Assembly: GCF_016786215.1 (NCBI RefSeq)
Contig: NZ_JADOBG010000001.1
Location: 62,001 to 126,000, forward strand
Length of the DNA: 64,000 nt
Source of the DNA: Legionella bononiensis
GTDB taxonomy: Bacteria; Pseudomonadota; Gammaproteobacteria; Legionellales; Legionellaceae
Direction: 5' to 3'
The notes beneath the pieces were generated by a model. The model was not told where the DNA came from. It saw nothing but the letters and a program-made list of their open reading frames with translations, and ran no database searches. A program made the translations under genes and the position numbers. Of this stretch, positions 46,868 through 55,478 are shown in pieces (the first letter of the stretch is position 1; every line of letters starts with the position of its first letter).

Positions 46868-48205
46868 TTAAAGTTTAAAATTATATTCCTGATCGTGATC
46901 GGGTTCAGCCTCTTGCTTTATCTCAGACAGTTTTGTCTTAAAATCGCCGGAACTGTAAGCAGTATCTACGGCGTTTTCCTGAATGAACTGCTTATTCTGA
47001 AGGATCTGTGCTTCCTCGCTCACCTCACTGAGCTGGTTCCATATTCCATCGAGTGATTGAGATACCTCCTCGCTGCTAATGGTTCCTTCTCCTAATGCGA
47101 TTCCATGTTCATTAATCCATTGTTCCATTTCCGCAAGCTTGGGTTCCAGAGCTTCCTGAATGTCAGAATCCAATGATTCAAGCTGCTTTCGCAACATGAG
47201 TACATGGTTACTCAAAAACATTAACTGATAATTGGTTTGCATCTCTAGTGACGTCATTTCCAAAGCTTCTTCATGTACCTTCTGTAAGTCAACTACCGGG
47301 CTTGCATGAAAGTAATGCGTATCCCCTTCTTGTGTGTGGTTTTTCCACTGCATTTGTGTTGGTGGAATTAAAAATTCACGTTCTTGAGGATAGGCCGACA
47401 GGGGAGCAATGCATTTTCCTTTCACATCAGTATAGGTAATTGCAATTTTATCCACAAACCGTTCCGCGGGTATTTCTGCTGAGCTGATGAAATTTCGCTC
47501 TATGCTGATACCGCCCGACTCGGCGAGATCAATACGCTGTTTAAGTGCTTCTTCGCTATAAACACTTTCATAGCGAAACGATCCAGGTATCGTTACTTCC
47601 TGAGCTTTAGCCAGGCCACTAGCACTCATTACTGTATGCAGAATAACATCTCTAATCCATTCTGGCCGATCTTCAAAAGTATAAGTACCTCGGGTGAACG
47701 CATTTATATTTTTATAGTAGTCCTGAGTGGTATACAGATTAATAGCCATCATTTCGGCATAATTCAATTCTCGTAGCGCACCTGTTTTATCATTTGCTCT
47801 GAATTGTTCTTCACTCGGAAAAACATTTTCTATATCCGGTTTGTATTGAGAGTGATTATAAATGTATTGTTCATATTGTTGAAAATCCGGGAGTTTAAAT
47901 TCCAGTTGCTCGAAGTTGGCATGAGCAAGGATTTTTGTAAGATCCAGTTGGGTTCCATCGTCAAAAATTATTTGATATTCCCCATCCGAATTTTTAATGT
48001 AAAAACGTTCCATACTCAGCAATTTTTGTGTAAGAAACTCTAATTGATAAGTGTAGGTATTTTTGGGTAAAGGGCCGGCAACAGGTAAATACTCTTCAGT
48101 TTGATTGCAAATGTGTTTAAACGCATCCACTACATCAGTAACTTTCGCTGCATCAAAAGCAGCCTTAACGCTAACAACTGACCTGTTCTTACGATTAGTA
48201 CCCAT
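46868..48205 (-). CDS. Predicted mono-ADP-ribosyltransferase effector (R-S-E class)
   Basis: 445 residues. Residues 145-290 match the R-S-E ART fold: LNYAEMMAINLYTTQDYYKN (helix), then VTIPGSFRYESVY with candidate Arg211, SIERNFISSAEI with the STS-like Ser241/Ser242, and GKCIAPLSAYPQEREFLIPP with the ExE pair Glu275-Glu277. This pattern is that of ExoS/C3-like mono-ADP-ribosyltransferases. The N-terminal 140 residues are unassigned; residues about 300-445 form helices, and the C-terminus is Glu-rich (SEIKQEAEPDHDQEYNFKL), resembling the E-block Dot/Icm secretion signal. The target protein is unknown. No PmrA box seen upstream. Probably a translocated host-modifying toxin. Confidence 0.75.
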   Translation of the reverse strand: MGTNRKNRSVVSVKAAFDAAKVTDVVDAFKHICNQTEEYLPVAGPLPKNTYTYQLEFLTQKLLSMERFYIKNSDGEYQIIFDDGTQLDLTKILAHANFEQLEFKLPDFQQYEQYIYNHSQYKPDIENVFPSEEQFRANDKTGALRELNYAEMMAINLYTTQDYYKNINAFTRGTYTFEDRPEWIRDVILHTVMSASGLAKAQEVTIPGSFRYESVYSEEALKQRIDLAESGGISIERNFISSAEIPAERFVDKIAITYTDVKGKCIAPLSAYPQEREFLIPPTQMQWKNHTQEGDTHYFHASPVVDLQKVHEEALEMTSLEMQTNYQLMFLSNHVLMLRKQLESLDSDIQEALEPKLAEMEQWINEHGIALGEGTISSEEVSQSLDGIWNQLSEVSEEAQILQNKQFIQENAVDTAYSSGDFKTKLSEIKQEAEPDHDQEYNFKL

Positions 48206-48301
48206 ATTGAATACTCATACAAACTGGTAATAATTATAGTTTAGTCTAAATTTAATTTATTTGTTCATTATTTAGCCTGCCATATCAAGCCTTATTGTGT
48301 A

Positions 48302-48511
48302 TCATAGCGATAGTGCCGAAGCGGCTTGTTCTGGAACGTTTCGTGCTGCCAGATGTTCTAATTCAGCTTCAAAGATGGCTAGCGGTTGAGGCATTTTGGT
48401 TTTGGGAGAGAAAAAACCTAATAATCCCAGGATAAATGATTCAGTGTTAAGGACATGATGAGTCTTCAAACTAGGTCCTGAGATAGCTAGTGTTTCTTTG
48501 CATTTTGGATT
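48302..48511 (-). pseudogene. Possible C-terminal gene remnant
   Basis: A minus-strand frame of about 70 codons without a convincing start or SD reads GPSLKTHHVLNTESF ... MPQPLAIFEAELEHLAAR NVPEQAAS ALSL, ending at a TGA. Codon use and absence of stops look gene-like, and it may be the tail of a degraded gene. No family recognised. Confidence 0.3.
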
Positions 48512-48611
48512 TTAAAGCCTAATTCAAGGATTTATTGGGTATTGTTCCAATACATATAATCTTGGCTTCAAACCGGTCAGTATTTTGAGCAGATTAGGTT
48601 TCTATCAAGAA

Positions 48612-48660
48612 AAATACCTGTAAGACAATGTCTTTGAAGGACATAGTCTTACAGGTATTT
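48612..48660. repeat. Long inverted repeat (21-bp stem)
   Basis: AAATACCTGTAAGACAATGTC (48612-48632), a 7-base loop, then GACATAGTCTTACAGGTATTT, giving a 21-bp stem with one mismatch. It lies about 80 bases after the end of a minus-strand gene, so it might terminate it, or it may be a miniature mobile palindrome. Confidence 0.7.
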
Positions 48661-48742
48661 TATAAAAACGAGACTCAGGATTAGATTTCAAAAACTAAAA
48701 AACACCCACATAATCCGGACTGTATTTGGGCGTTCAACATGT

Positions 48743-49435
48743 TTAAAAACCCAATGATACTCCACAGCGCTGACGCTCATCCAATTGCTCAATTACTTTA
48801 TCAGTATTGAGAACGGCATCGGCTTGAATATAGGTAAAATCAGCAGCATCCTTTAACTCTTGTACGGTGTTTAAAAAAGATATGATCGGTTGATCTAAAT
48901 CGATTTCCAATTGGGTTATAGCGCGTTGCAAGGTATCAGGATGTTTTTCGCATTGAGAATACATGGATGTAGCAAACAGCATCTGAGAGTCCAGGTCAGC
49001 GGTACTTTGATTATTAATAACACCGGAGCGACAATTGGGAAGTACCGGTTCCAATTGGTCCATGATGAAATCGAAGTGTGATGTATTGGTATGAGATACG
49101 ATTAAAAAGCGAACATCAGGATGTTCACTTAAATAATCACGGAATTGTTCAATTCGATGGAGTGAATTTGCATCGACCTGGGACATCGAGTTAAAGTTCT
49201 TTTTAAATTCTGCAAATGTTAGTGATGATGAAAAATGAGTATTGAATTCCTGACAAAGTTCCTCTAGAGATATTTTGGCGAGTCTCAGGCGGGGTAAATA
49301 AGGAGTAATCCAGTTCCATACCGTTTCTCCATCGACTTCTTTGTGTTCCTGAGCAAGAGATGTTTGAAAAGAGTCTTTTAATTTTTTTAAATCTGATGAA
49401 ATAAATTGACCTAAAGAAAAAATTACAGTGATCAT
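48743..49435 (-). CDS. HAD-superfamily-like protein lacking the nucleophile Asp
   Basis: 230 residues. The N-terminus MITVIFSLGQFISSDL aligns with the HAD start (VIFDLGxxxxxxD) but the nucleophile Asp is Ser. Motif II is recognisable in FLIVSHTNTSHFDFIMDQL (VSHTN for the usual SN/ST Ser/Thr, followed by fold). A helical cap lies between (residues about 20-95). Motifs III/IV are unclear. It probably keeps the HAD fold but is not a phosphatase. Not otherwise recognised; neighbours are effector-like genes. Confidence 0.55.
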   Translation of the reverse strand: MITVIFSLGQFISSDLKKLKDSFQTSLAQEHKEVDGETVWNWITPYLPRLRLAKISLEELCQEFNTHFSSSLTFAEFKKNFNSMSQVDANSLHRIEQFRDYLSEHPDVRFLIVSHTNTSHFDFIMDQLEPVLPNCRSGVINNQSTADLDSQMLFATSMYSQCEKHPDTLQRAITQLEIDLDQPIISFLNTVQELKDAADFTYIQADAVLNTDKVIEQLDERQRCGVSLGF

Positions 49436-49592
49436 AGTTGAGCCTTGTAGTATTTAAAATGGGCAATTATAACAAACTGGTTCGGTTGTTTGCAACCTGG
49501 AGTATCTTGTCCGTTTGGATGTCAGGTTTCAGTGAATTACTGTTCTACGTCATCTCGAACAAAGAGAGAGAGCTCCAGAGTTGGGCATACTG

Positions 49593-49975
49593 CCCCATTC
49601 AGGAGATCCTTCACTGCGTTCAGGATGACGTCACTTCGACTTAATTCAAAGAATTACGTCATCCTGAACGCAGTGAAGGATCTCCTGAATGGGGTATTGT
49701 GCTTGCATTTGGGGATTCTTTTTCGCGTTCAGGATGACGTCACTTCGACTTAATTCAAAGTATTACGTCATCCCGAATGCAGTGAGGGATCTCCTGAATG
49801 GGGTATTGTGCCTGCATTTGGGGATTCTTCGTCGCGTTCAGGATGAGGTCACTTCGACTCAATTCAAAGAATTACGTCATCCCGAATACAATGAGGGATC
49901 TCCTGAATGTGGTATTGTGCCTGCATTTGGAGATCCTTCGTTGCGTTCAGGATGATGCCACTTCCTGCTGTATTG
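49593..49975. repeat. 109-bp tandem repeat array with 39-bp perfect inverted repeat
   Basis: Four copies of the CAGGATGA-GTCACTTCGAC segment start at 49621, 49730, 49839 and 49948, exactly 109 bases apart. At the left end, CCCCATTCAGGAGATCCTTC... (49593-49631) is the perfect reverse complement of 49656-49694, a 39-base inverted repeat with a 24-base spacer. Each unit repeats the words ATCCTGAACGCAGTGA and GATCTCCTGAATG. Short open frames over the region (for example 49438-49995) arise from the repeat and are not genes. Looks like expansion of a dispersed palindromic element. Confidence 0.85.
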
Positions 49976-50044
49976 AGAAGTTCCCAATGAGTTGAGAACC
50001 TGTCAGGATCAATCTGAAGGACGCTGAACTATCCTGATCCTGGT

Positions 50045-50563
50045 TTATACGGTTTCTATTGGGCGATGTCCCAGCTCATTAAGATGCATGCGAATGTGTT
50101 TATAAAAACCGTCCAGTTTCTCATGAGCATTCGTTGAAAATTTTTGATGGAGCACATTACCAAGCATGCCTTCGATTCCGCTTAACAGCATTTCATGTGT
50201 ACGAAGCGGTGCAGGAAGTTCATTGATTGACTTAAATAAAGTGCCTACGAGATTTTGACCTATATAATTCATGGCAGAGTAATAATCATCATCCGCAATA
50301 TTGGTACTCGTAAATGATTGATTGGCAGAATTTGCCGCATTCTTTGGGTTTTTGCTTTTTGCAAACGCTTCCAGTTCGGAATAAAGAGCAGCAGATGCGC
50401 CTTGTGAAGTGTTTTCTGCTAGCGCCCCAATGCTGGAAATTATGTTAAGCATAAGCGTGCCCATAACTTGAGTGTTATTTTCTGCAAGCTGGGCAATTTT
50501 TAATAAAGAATCGGATATGATTTGCCATTGGTCTTTAATCATCATTTCATTCGTTGCGCTCAT
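50045..50563 (-). CDS. Helical protein of unknown function
   Basis: Not recognised. 172 residues, no signal or TM. Mostly helical with Ser/Asn/Ala-rich linker (SKNPKNAANSANQSF). Upstream, AAATGGAAGGTCACTT-like sequence is present twice (50596-50632), possibly regulatory. The ATG at 50563 lacks a strong SD. It sits in the effector-rich region, but there is no direct indication of function. Confidence 0.55.
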   Translation of the reverse strand: MSATNEMMIKDQWQIISDSLLKIAQLAENNTQVMGTLMLNIISSIGALAENTSQGASAALYSELEAFAKSKNPKNAANSANQSFTSTNIADDDYYSAMNYIGQNLVGTLFKSINELPAPLRTHEMLLSGIEGMLGNVLHQKFSTNAHEKLDGFYKHIRMHLNELGHRPIETV

Positions 50564-50797
50564 AGTATTCCTGTTATTCTTTGGTGTTTCACAAAATGGA
50601 AGGTCACTTTAATTGAAATGGAAGGTCATTTCAAGGATGGGTTTTTGACGAAGTTCTTTTGTTTGGTCTTATAGGTCTTGATTCCTTAAGTTACGAGAAC
50701 AGTTAAGGATCTGGATATTTGGGGCTAAAAATGCCATAGTTTTAAATTAATCGATGAATTGAATTGATCTCAATTACAGTATTGCTAAAGGATTAGA

Positions 50798-51982
50798 ATG
50801 CCCAGTTCTGCGTTACCCCTGTTCTTTCAACATCTTGTTACTAATCAAGAGGCCGCATCAACATTTTTTGCGGAAAATACCCCTACAGCACGGATGAAAC
50901 AGACCAATATTTTAAGATATTGGGTTGCTCATCCTGAATTGGATAATAAAGCTCAATTTTTGCTACCTCTGTTAGAAAATAAATTATCAACGCAACTGAA
51001 TCTTGCCTATCGTTATTATGTCTTGCTTCTCTTAAATCGTACATTTTATCTTAGTCTGGAAGAGCCAACGTGCCTTAAAGAACATTTTGATTCGGCTTTT
51101 TGTTACAACTTTTTATCATGCCCTGATGTGTATTATATATTAGCAACAATGGTACAAACACAGTCAGCAAACAGTTTGATCGAAGAAGCACTTCATCGTA
51201 TATCGGATACCCCAACTGTTAAATCTTTGATAGAAGAAACTGTATTGTTCCTTCTGGATGAAGAATACATACCTCCAATGAGTGTTACAACCGCTCTTAT
51301 TGTGTTGTCAGCTTTTCTACATCAACTCACCATGGAGCAGCAAAACCAATTCTTTCAGTTTATTTGGCAGAGGTTATTTGAGCACATGCAAAGCAGAAAT
51401 GAACAATTTGTTCTGCTAAGATGTTTATACGAGTTATGTTCTACCGTTTCAGAGGCAACGATTGAAGAACGCGCCCAGATCGATTTCAAGTTTTTGCTTG
51501 ATACAAATAACAAATTAATGATAAGACGCCTGGAGTTCCTTGAACTATTAATCATAAACAATGAGAATTTTCGCGGCGTGAAATTGAATGAGTTTATTGC
51601 CAGGTCTTTCGAGAGTCTGCCCCGTTTGAATCAAGAAGATCAACGAGTTCTTTCCAGTTCTTTAAGACAACTTAAACCATTATTAACGCATTCTGATTAC
51701 GAAAAACAATATCAGGAACTTCCAGACTACCCTAAATATAACAGAGGGCAATATTCTTTACATGGAAATTCCTATGCCAGAAATCAATTATTTTCTTATA
51801 GCAATAAAGAAAAAGAAATTTTAGATACTTATTTAACAACTGATCCGGTAGACATGGCTGAATGTTTTAGTGAAGGTTTATTAACCGAAACCGTAGCATT
51901 TTATCTCTATAAACTTCATGCCCATGAGGTATCAAAACAAACACATACTCGCACCGCAGAATACAATTTAAATTGCCAATAG
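50798..51982 (+). CDS. Helical repeat-like protein of unknown function
   Basis: Not recognised. 394 residues, almost entirely amphipathic helices with Leu-rich pairs (LNLAYRYYVLLLLNRTFYLS, VTTALIVLSAFLHQL), reminiscent of HEAT/TPR-like solenoids. AAAGGA precedes the ATG. No catalytic motif seen. Candidate effector by location. Confidence 0.6.
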   Translation: MPSSALPLFFQHLVTNQEAASTFFAENTPTARMKQTNILRYWVAHPELDNKAQFLLPLLENKLSTQLNLAYRYYVLLLLNRTFYLSLEEPTCLKEHFDSAFCYNFLSCPDVYYILATMVQTQSANSLIEEALHRISDTPTVKSLIEETVLFLLDEEYIPPMSVTTALIVLSAFLHQLTMEQQNQFFQFIWQRLFEHMQSRNEQFVLLRCLYELCSTVSEATIEERAQIDFKFLLDTNNKLMIRRLEFLELLIINNENFRGVKLNEFIARSFESLPRLNQEDQRVLSSSLRQLKPLLTHSDYEKQYQELPDYPKYNRGQYSLHGNSYARNQLFSYSNKEKEILDTYLTTDPVDMAECFSEGLLTETVAFYLYKLHAHEVSKQTHTRTAEYNLNCQ

Positions 51983-52046
51983 CAAGAGGCAGTGACTGAA
52001 AAGAGACTATTCGGTAATTTCTATTTCATTATATCGAAGTGCCGGC

Positions 52047-52069
52047 ATAGCTCCAGCATCATGAGCTAT
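52047..52069. repeat. Imperfect hairpin upstream of cysteine-protease gene
   Basis: ATAGCTC and GAGCTAT are separated by a short loop. The same region recurs, improved to a perfect hairpin, at 54255-54276 in the decayed copy. Confidence 0.45.
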
Positions 52070-52099
52070 ACTTGAGATTATTACTCTATTAATATCATT

Positions 52100-53791
52100 G
52101 TGAATACACCTAACGATAAAGAAATACCATTGGGATACGATGACGTCATCGGTATGGATCAATACCATCTAATTCCAATGATTAATGCCTATTTGCAGCA
52201 TCAAGGGAAAATACAACTAAAAGCCGACAATAACGGACTTTGTAATGGTTTGTCCTCTGTGTATTGCAAATACGTTATTGAAGGAAAACAGGATGAATTT
52301 ATTAAAATTATCCAGGCGATTATTAAAAAAGCGGGTGCAATTGCTTTAATTAAAAAAGGCGAGATAGCTGAAGGAACACAACAATTCAATGAGTCGGGTG
52401 AGATCAGCGACAGCCAGATTAATAAATTTATTGGCGAGGCAATATTTGCTTTATTGCCAGAGGAGTTTGACAAGCGTTATGCTCAGGATGATAGCGTGAG
52501 TTTATTAGGGGTTTCTATACCGGTTAAAGATGCTGATGGTAAATTGACTGGTGCTCTCATCTCAAAACCCATGCAAAAAGTATACAATCTTGGGTTGATT
52601 GCCAAAACGGAAGAATGGTCGAAGATCTTTGAACAAATGAAGGCCAATGAAACGTCATGGACTATCTCATCACTCAAACATACTATTGCGATATCAGTAA
52701 TCGATGGGCAATTTCATGTTTATGATCCAAACGATAGAAAAATAATGATCTGTGATAATGGTGAGGAACTTGCCAATTTGTTAGCAAGTGATAGTTTTGG
52801 TCCTGATAGAAATAAACAACCATTAACCCAGATGCCATTAACCATAAATGTCATGGCCCATCCTGATAAACAAATAAGTTATGGATTTCCGGACAAAGCG
52901 GAGTTAGTAGAAGGTCTAATGGAAGAAGATCCGGCTTTTCTAACTCGAATGATTGATGTTAATGTTTCAAACTTTGATCAGTTGTCTGTTGCTGCAATGC
53001 AAAATGATGTACGCATGATTGAAGTTTTGTTTGATTTGGGAGTAACCGGTTCAGACATGGCTTTGGCTCGAGCCGCGAAGCATAATCGGTTGGACGCCAT
53101 TGAGGTTTTATTGCGGCCTGAATATAAAGACAGAATGGTTGGACTGGAATTTGGTTTTGTGACTTCGACATACGATAAAGCATGTGTAAATGCTATAGAA
53201 GAAGGAAGGATCGAAGCCTTGGAGCGTCTACTGAAGGATGAGGATATTGGTAAACGTTTCGATGAATACATCCAGAACCCTTATGTTCAAAAAAGATATT
53301 TGCAGTTAGCTGCCAAATCGAATAATCCCGAATGCATAGAAAAAGTCATTTCCTTGATAGAAAAAAATAATCCTGGCATCGATATTCCAGGTTTGATAAC
53401 TGACGCTAAGGCTATACCCAAAGCAATTGCAACTGGAAATAGAAGCTGTATTGAGTTATTGAAAGAAAAAGCAGGCCTTGAGACAACAGTACAGAAAACG
53501 GCTCCTGAGGCTAACACGGGTATAGTCTTAAGGGATAAATCCTCAATGACATTTATTGAATCTTTAATACCTTTTACCCAATTTTTAAAAACGATGTTTA
53601 CTAGTGCACTGAACGCCTTTACAAAGCTTATCTCAATAAGCAGCACTCCTGATGGAAGTACCATAATGGATACCGAACAGAAAGGCGCACAAAAAAGAAT
53701 CAAGGATTCTGTATTTGGTATGAGAGATTCAGAGAATACAGAGCAGCTTCAGGAAAAAGATGCGTCTGATAATTCAAATAGCATCCATTGA
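52100..53791 (+). CDS. Cysteine-protease-like (C58-type) / ankyrin-repeat effector candidate
   Basis: 563 residues. Residues 40-215 look like a papain-fold protease: Cys48 in NNGLCNGLSSVYCKY, His194 in SLKHTIAISV, Asp209 in FHVYDPND, the Cys-His-Asp arrangement of YopT/AvrPphB-type C58 peptidases (HxxAIxx..xxFDPN). Residues about 280-440 carry ankyrin-like repeats (DQLSVAAMQNDVRMIEVLF, ALARAAKHNRLDAIEVLL). The layout recalls Legionella AnkH/LegA3, which joins ankyrin repeats with a cysteine-protease-like domain. GTG start at 52100 has weak SD; an ATG at 52157 is an alternative. A decayed partial copy lies at 54297-54382. Confidence 0.7.
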   Translation: MNTPNDKEIPLGYDDVIGMDQYHLIPMINAYLQHQGKIQLKADNNGLCNGLSSVYCKYVIEGKQDEFIKIIQAIIKKAGAIALIKKGEIAEGTQQFNESGEISDSQINKFIGEAIFALLPEEFDKRYAQDDSVSLLGVSIPVKDADGKLTGALISKPMQKVYNLGLIAKTEEWSKIFEQMKANETSWTISSLKHTIAISVIDGQFHVYDPNDRKIMICDNGEELANLLASDSFGPDRNKQPLTQMPLTINVMAHPDKQISYGFPDKAELVEGLMEEDPAFLTRMIDVNVSNFDQLSVAAMQNDVRMIEVLFDLGVTGSDMALARAAKHNRLDAIEVLLRPEYKDRMVGLEFGFVTSTYDKACVNAIEEGRIEALERLLKDEDIGKRFDEYIQNPYVQKRYLQLAAKSNNPECIEKVISLIEKNNPGIDIPGLITDAKAIPKAIATGNRSCIELLKEKAGLETTVQKTAPEANTGIVLRDKSSMTFIESLIPFTQFLKTMFTSALNAFTKLISISSTPDGSTIMDTEQKGAQKRIKDSVFGMRDSENTEQLQEKDASDNSNSIH

Positions 53792-53820
53792 GTTGACCAA
53801 AGATTGTTAATTTTTTAACA

Positions 53821-54190
53821 TCAGTCTTTAACGATTGGAAGGGTGAAACGAAATGCCGCCACTTTGTTTTCGACATGTTCATCCCAAATTTGGCCATCGT
53901 GAGCTGCGATAATCTTTTGACAGATTGCTAATCACAAAGCTAGGCCATTTTCAGTAAGGACTCCCTTGCCCCGATAAAATCTTTCAAATAATTTACTTTT
54001 TTCTTCATGAGCAATACTTGATCCAAAGCCCTCAATACTGACAACCAGCTGGTAGTCTTTAATACATACCGATATATGAATAGGAGTCTTTGGAGGTGAA
54101 TATTTAATGGCATTATCAAATAAGTGAAAAAAACTTCATTCCCATTGGGTACCAAAACCAATGAATCCAAGCGCAGCAGTATTCTATCTA
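53821..54190 (-). pseudogene. Decayed 3' fragment of kdpD (duplicate)
   Basis: Bases 53821-54130 are a near-identical copy of 55477-55788, the 3' end of kdpD, including the stop-codon region. Beyond that the frame is broken (AATAAGTGAAAAAA runs) but LDSLVLVPNGNEVFF resembles the KdpD LPLVLVDQHMIKEVF segment with a frame slip. Several substitutions and the frameshift show it is non-functional. It is in the same orientation as kdpD and is part of the segmental duplication with 54297-54382. Confidence 0.85.
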
Positions 54191-54254
54191 AATGGCTAAT
54201 ATCATTGAGGCAAGGACTGTAAAGGGATTATTTGATGGTTTATGTGTGCCCCAA

Positions 54255-54276
54255 TAGCTCATTGCACAATGAGCTA
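54255..54276. repeat. Perfect 10-bp hairpin in duplicated segment
   Basis: TAGCTCATTG-CA-CAATGAGCTA, in the region homologous to 52047-52093. Possibly a terminator remnant for the kdpD copy, but no T-run follows. Confidence 0.6.
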
Positions 54277-54296
54277 TAATTGAAGAAATTACTTTT

Positions 54297-54382
54297 TATT
54301 GCAAATTCGTTATTGAAGGTAAACAGGAACAATTTATTCAGATTATCCAGTCGATGATTATAAAAGCAGGTGCAATTGAATT
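54297..54382 (+). pseudogene. Decayed fragment of the cysteine-protease/ankyrin gene
   Basis: The 28 codons read YCKFVIEGKQEQFIQIIQSM followed by IIKAGAIE, matching residues 55-82 of the gene at 52100 (YCKYVIEGKQDEFIKIIQAI). The upstream sequence 54267-54296 is also similar to 52060-52093, but the start codon and first 50 codons are missing. Further down, a stretch near 54465-54540 (NNPGDNL..) might match the NNPGIDIPGL region of the same gene. Confidence 0.75.
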
Positions 54383-54593
54383 TTTATTTTCCAATCATTA
54401 TCCAAAATATAAGTCAACGGATCAATTGTACCGTATTATATAAAATTGCATAAAAAATAATCAATCCTGGGGATAACTTGGATCGAACGGTGAAAGATAT
54501 TTGTGGGGCCATGGGTTTGATAAATAAAATACCTAAATGATCGTTAGTTAAACTAAACTCGTATTATAGGATATTATAAATATTCCGGGGTAT

Positions 54594-55373
54594 ATGATTA
54601 TGAAAAGTATTGATGATCTGAAATTTCTTGATGAGTTGAAAGAAGGCCTCGAAAATCGCAGCGTACTCGAAGTATATCTTTGGCTTAAATACAAATATGA
54701 AGAACTATATTGCCAATTTCCAACGTCAGAATCACGCGCTACCCCTTTGTTTATTCAGGCGCGCGATGCACTTAATACTGAAATCATAGGAAAATTGACC
54801 CAAAGTGAACATCGCCTGCCAACAAGACAGGCACTGCGTGATTTTTATGAACTATGTCAAAAGATACTCAATAAAATTGAGATGAAGATTTTAGTCGAAG
54901 ATGAAGTGGCGGGCGAATCATTCCTTAATAATCAATTGCTTAAAAATGAAATACACATTTTGCAGATGCTGAGGTGCGGCAACTATCTGTTTAACTTTTC
55001 CAATGTTCAGAACAGATATATACGGGTTCAAAATTCTGCGGGTCATGACACACTGGAGTATGCTGAAGGGTTAGTGGTTGGGCAACTAATTGATAATCAT
55101 CCTGTCATGATAGGTAGTGATACGTTTTATGGATATAAGGGAGAACGCTTAAAAATGGCGATCCTCAACGAGTTGGCGATAAAATTAAATGATTGTCCTA
55201 AAGAACTTTTGCCGGATTATATCGAACGGATAAGAGACTCATATGAGTATCAGTTGCTTAAGACCCGACAGAGTCCTTTAATGTTGGGAAGTTTTTTCAA
55301 AAGTCAAACAGACTCCATCACTGAATTGGAGAGAATGTTTGAGGAAGTCAATGTATCTGGACCTAAAATATAG
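54594..55373 (+). CDS. Helical protein of unknown function
   Basis: Not recognised. 259 residues, helical, no signal or TM. The start ATG at 54594 or 54600 has no clear SD. It lies between the decayed duplicate and the real kdpD, at the place where kdpE would be expected. Candidate accessory/effector gene by location only. Confidence 0.6.
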   Translation: MIMKSIDDLKFLDELKEGLENRSVLEVYLWLKYKYEELYCQFPTSESRATPLFIQARDALNTEIIGKLTQSEHRLPTRQALRDFYELCQKILNKIEMKILVEDEVAGESFLNNQLLKNEIHILQMLRCGNYLFNFSNVQNRYIRVQNSAGHDTLEYAEGLVVGQLIDNHPVMIGSDTFYGYKGERLKMAILNELAIKLNDCPKELLPDYIERIRDSYEYQLLKTRQSPLMLGSFFKSQTDSITELERMFEEVNVSGPKI

Positions 55374-55478
55374 TTAGGCTACTGAATTATCATCGTTTTG
55401 AGCATGATGCGGAAGGTTAAGGGTTAATGTGTGTGGTCGTGATTTTTAAAAAACTCAGACCTTGGGCTGTCTATAAGA

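Noticed and set aside
46697..47056. Plus-strand frame of 119 codons
   Set aside because: It overlaps the C-terminal part of the ART gene on the other strand, which has real motifs; the plus-strand product has no recognisable features.
46868..48205. Naming the ART after a known L. pneumophila effector
   Set aside because: Only the catalytic motifs are recognisable; size and flanking domains do not match those I can recall.
48206..48742. PmrA box in front of the ART or other island genes
   Set aside because: TTAAAT-like words are present but without the paired half-sites at 5-base spacing seen at 39973-39989.
49593..49975. CRISPR array
   Set aside because: Units are 109 bases of continuous similarity rather than short repeats separated by unrelated spacers, and no cas gene is in sight.
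49438..49995. Several overlapping plus-strand frames
   Set aside because: They are readings of the 109-bp repeats, with repeated peptide words that follow the repeat period.
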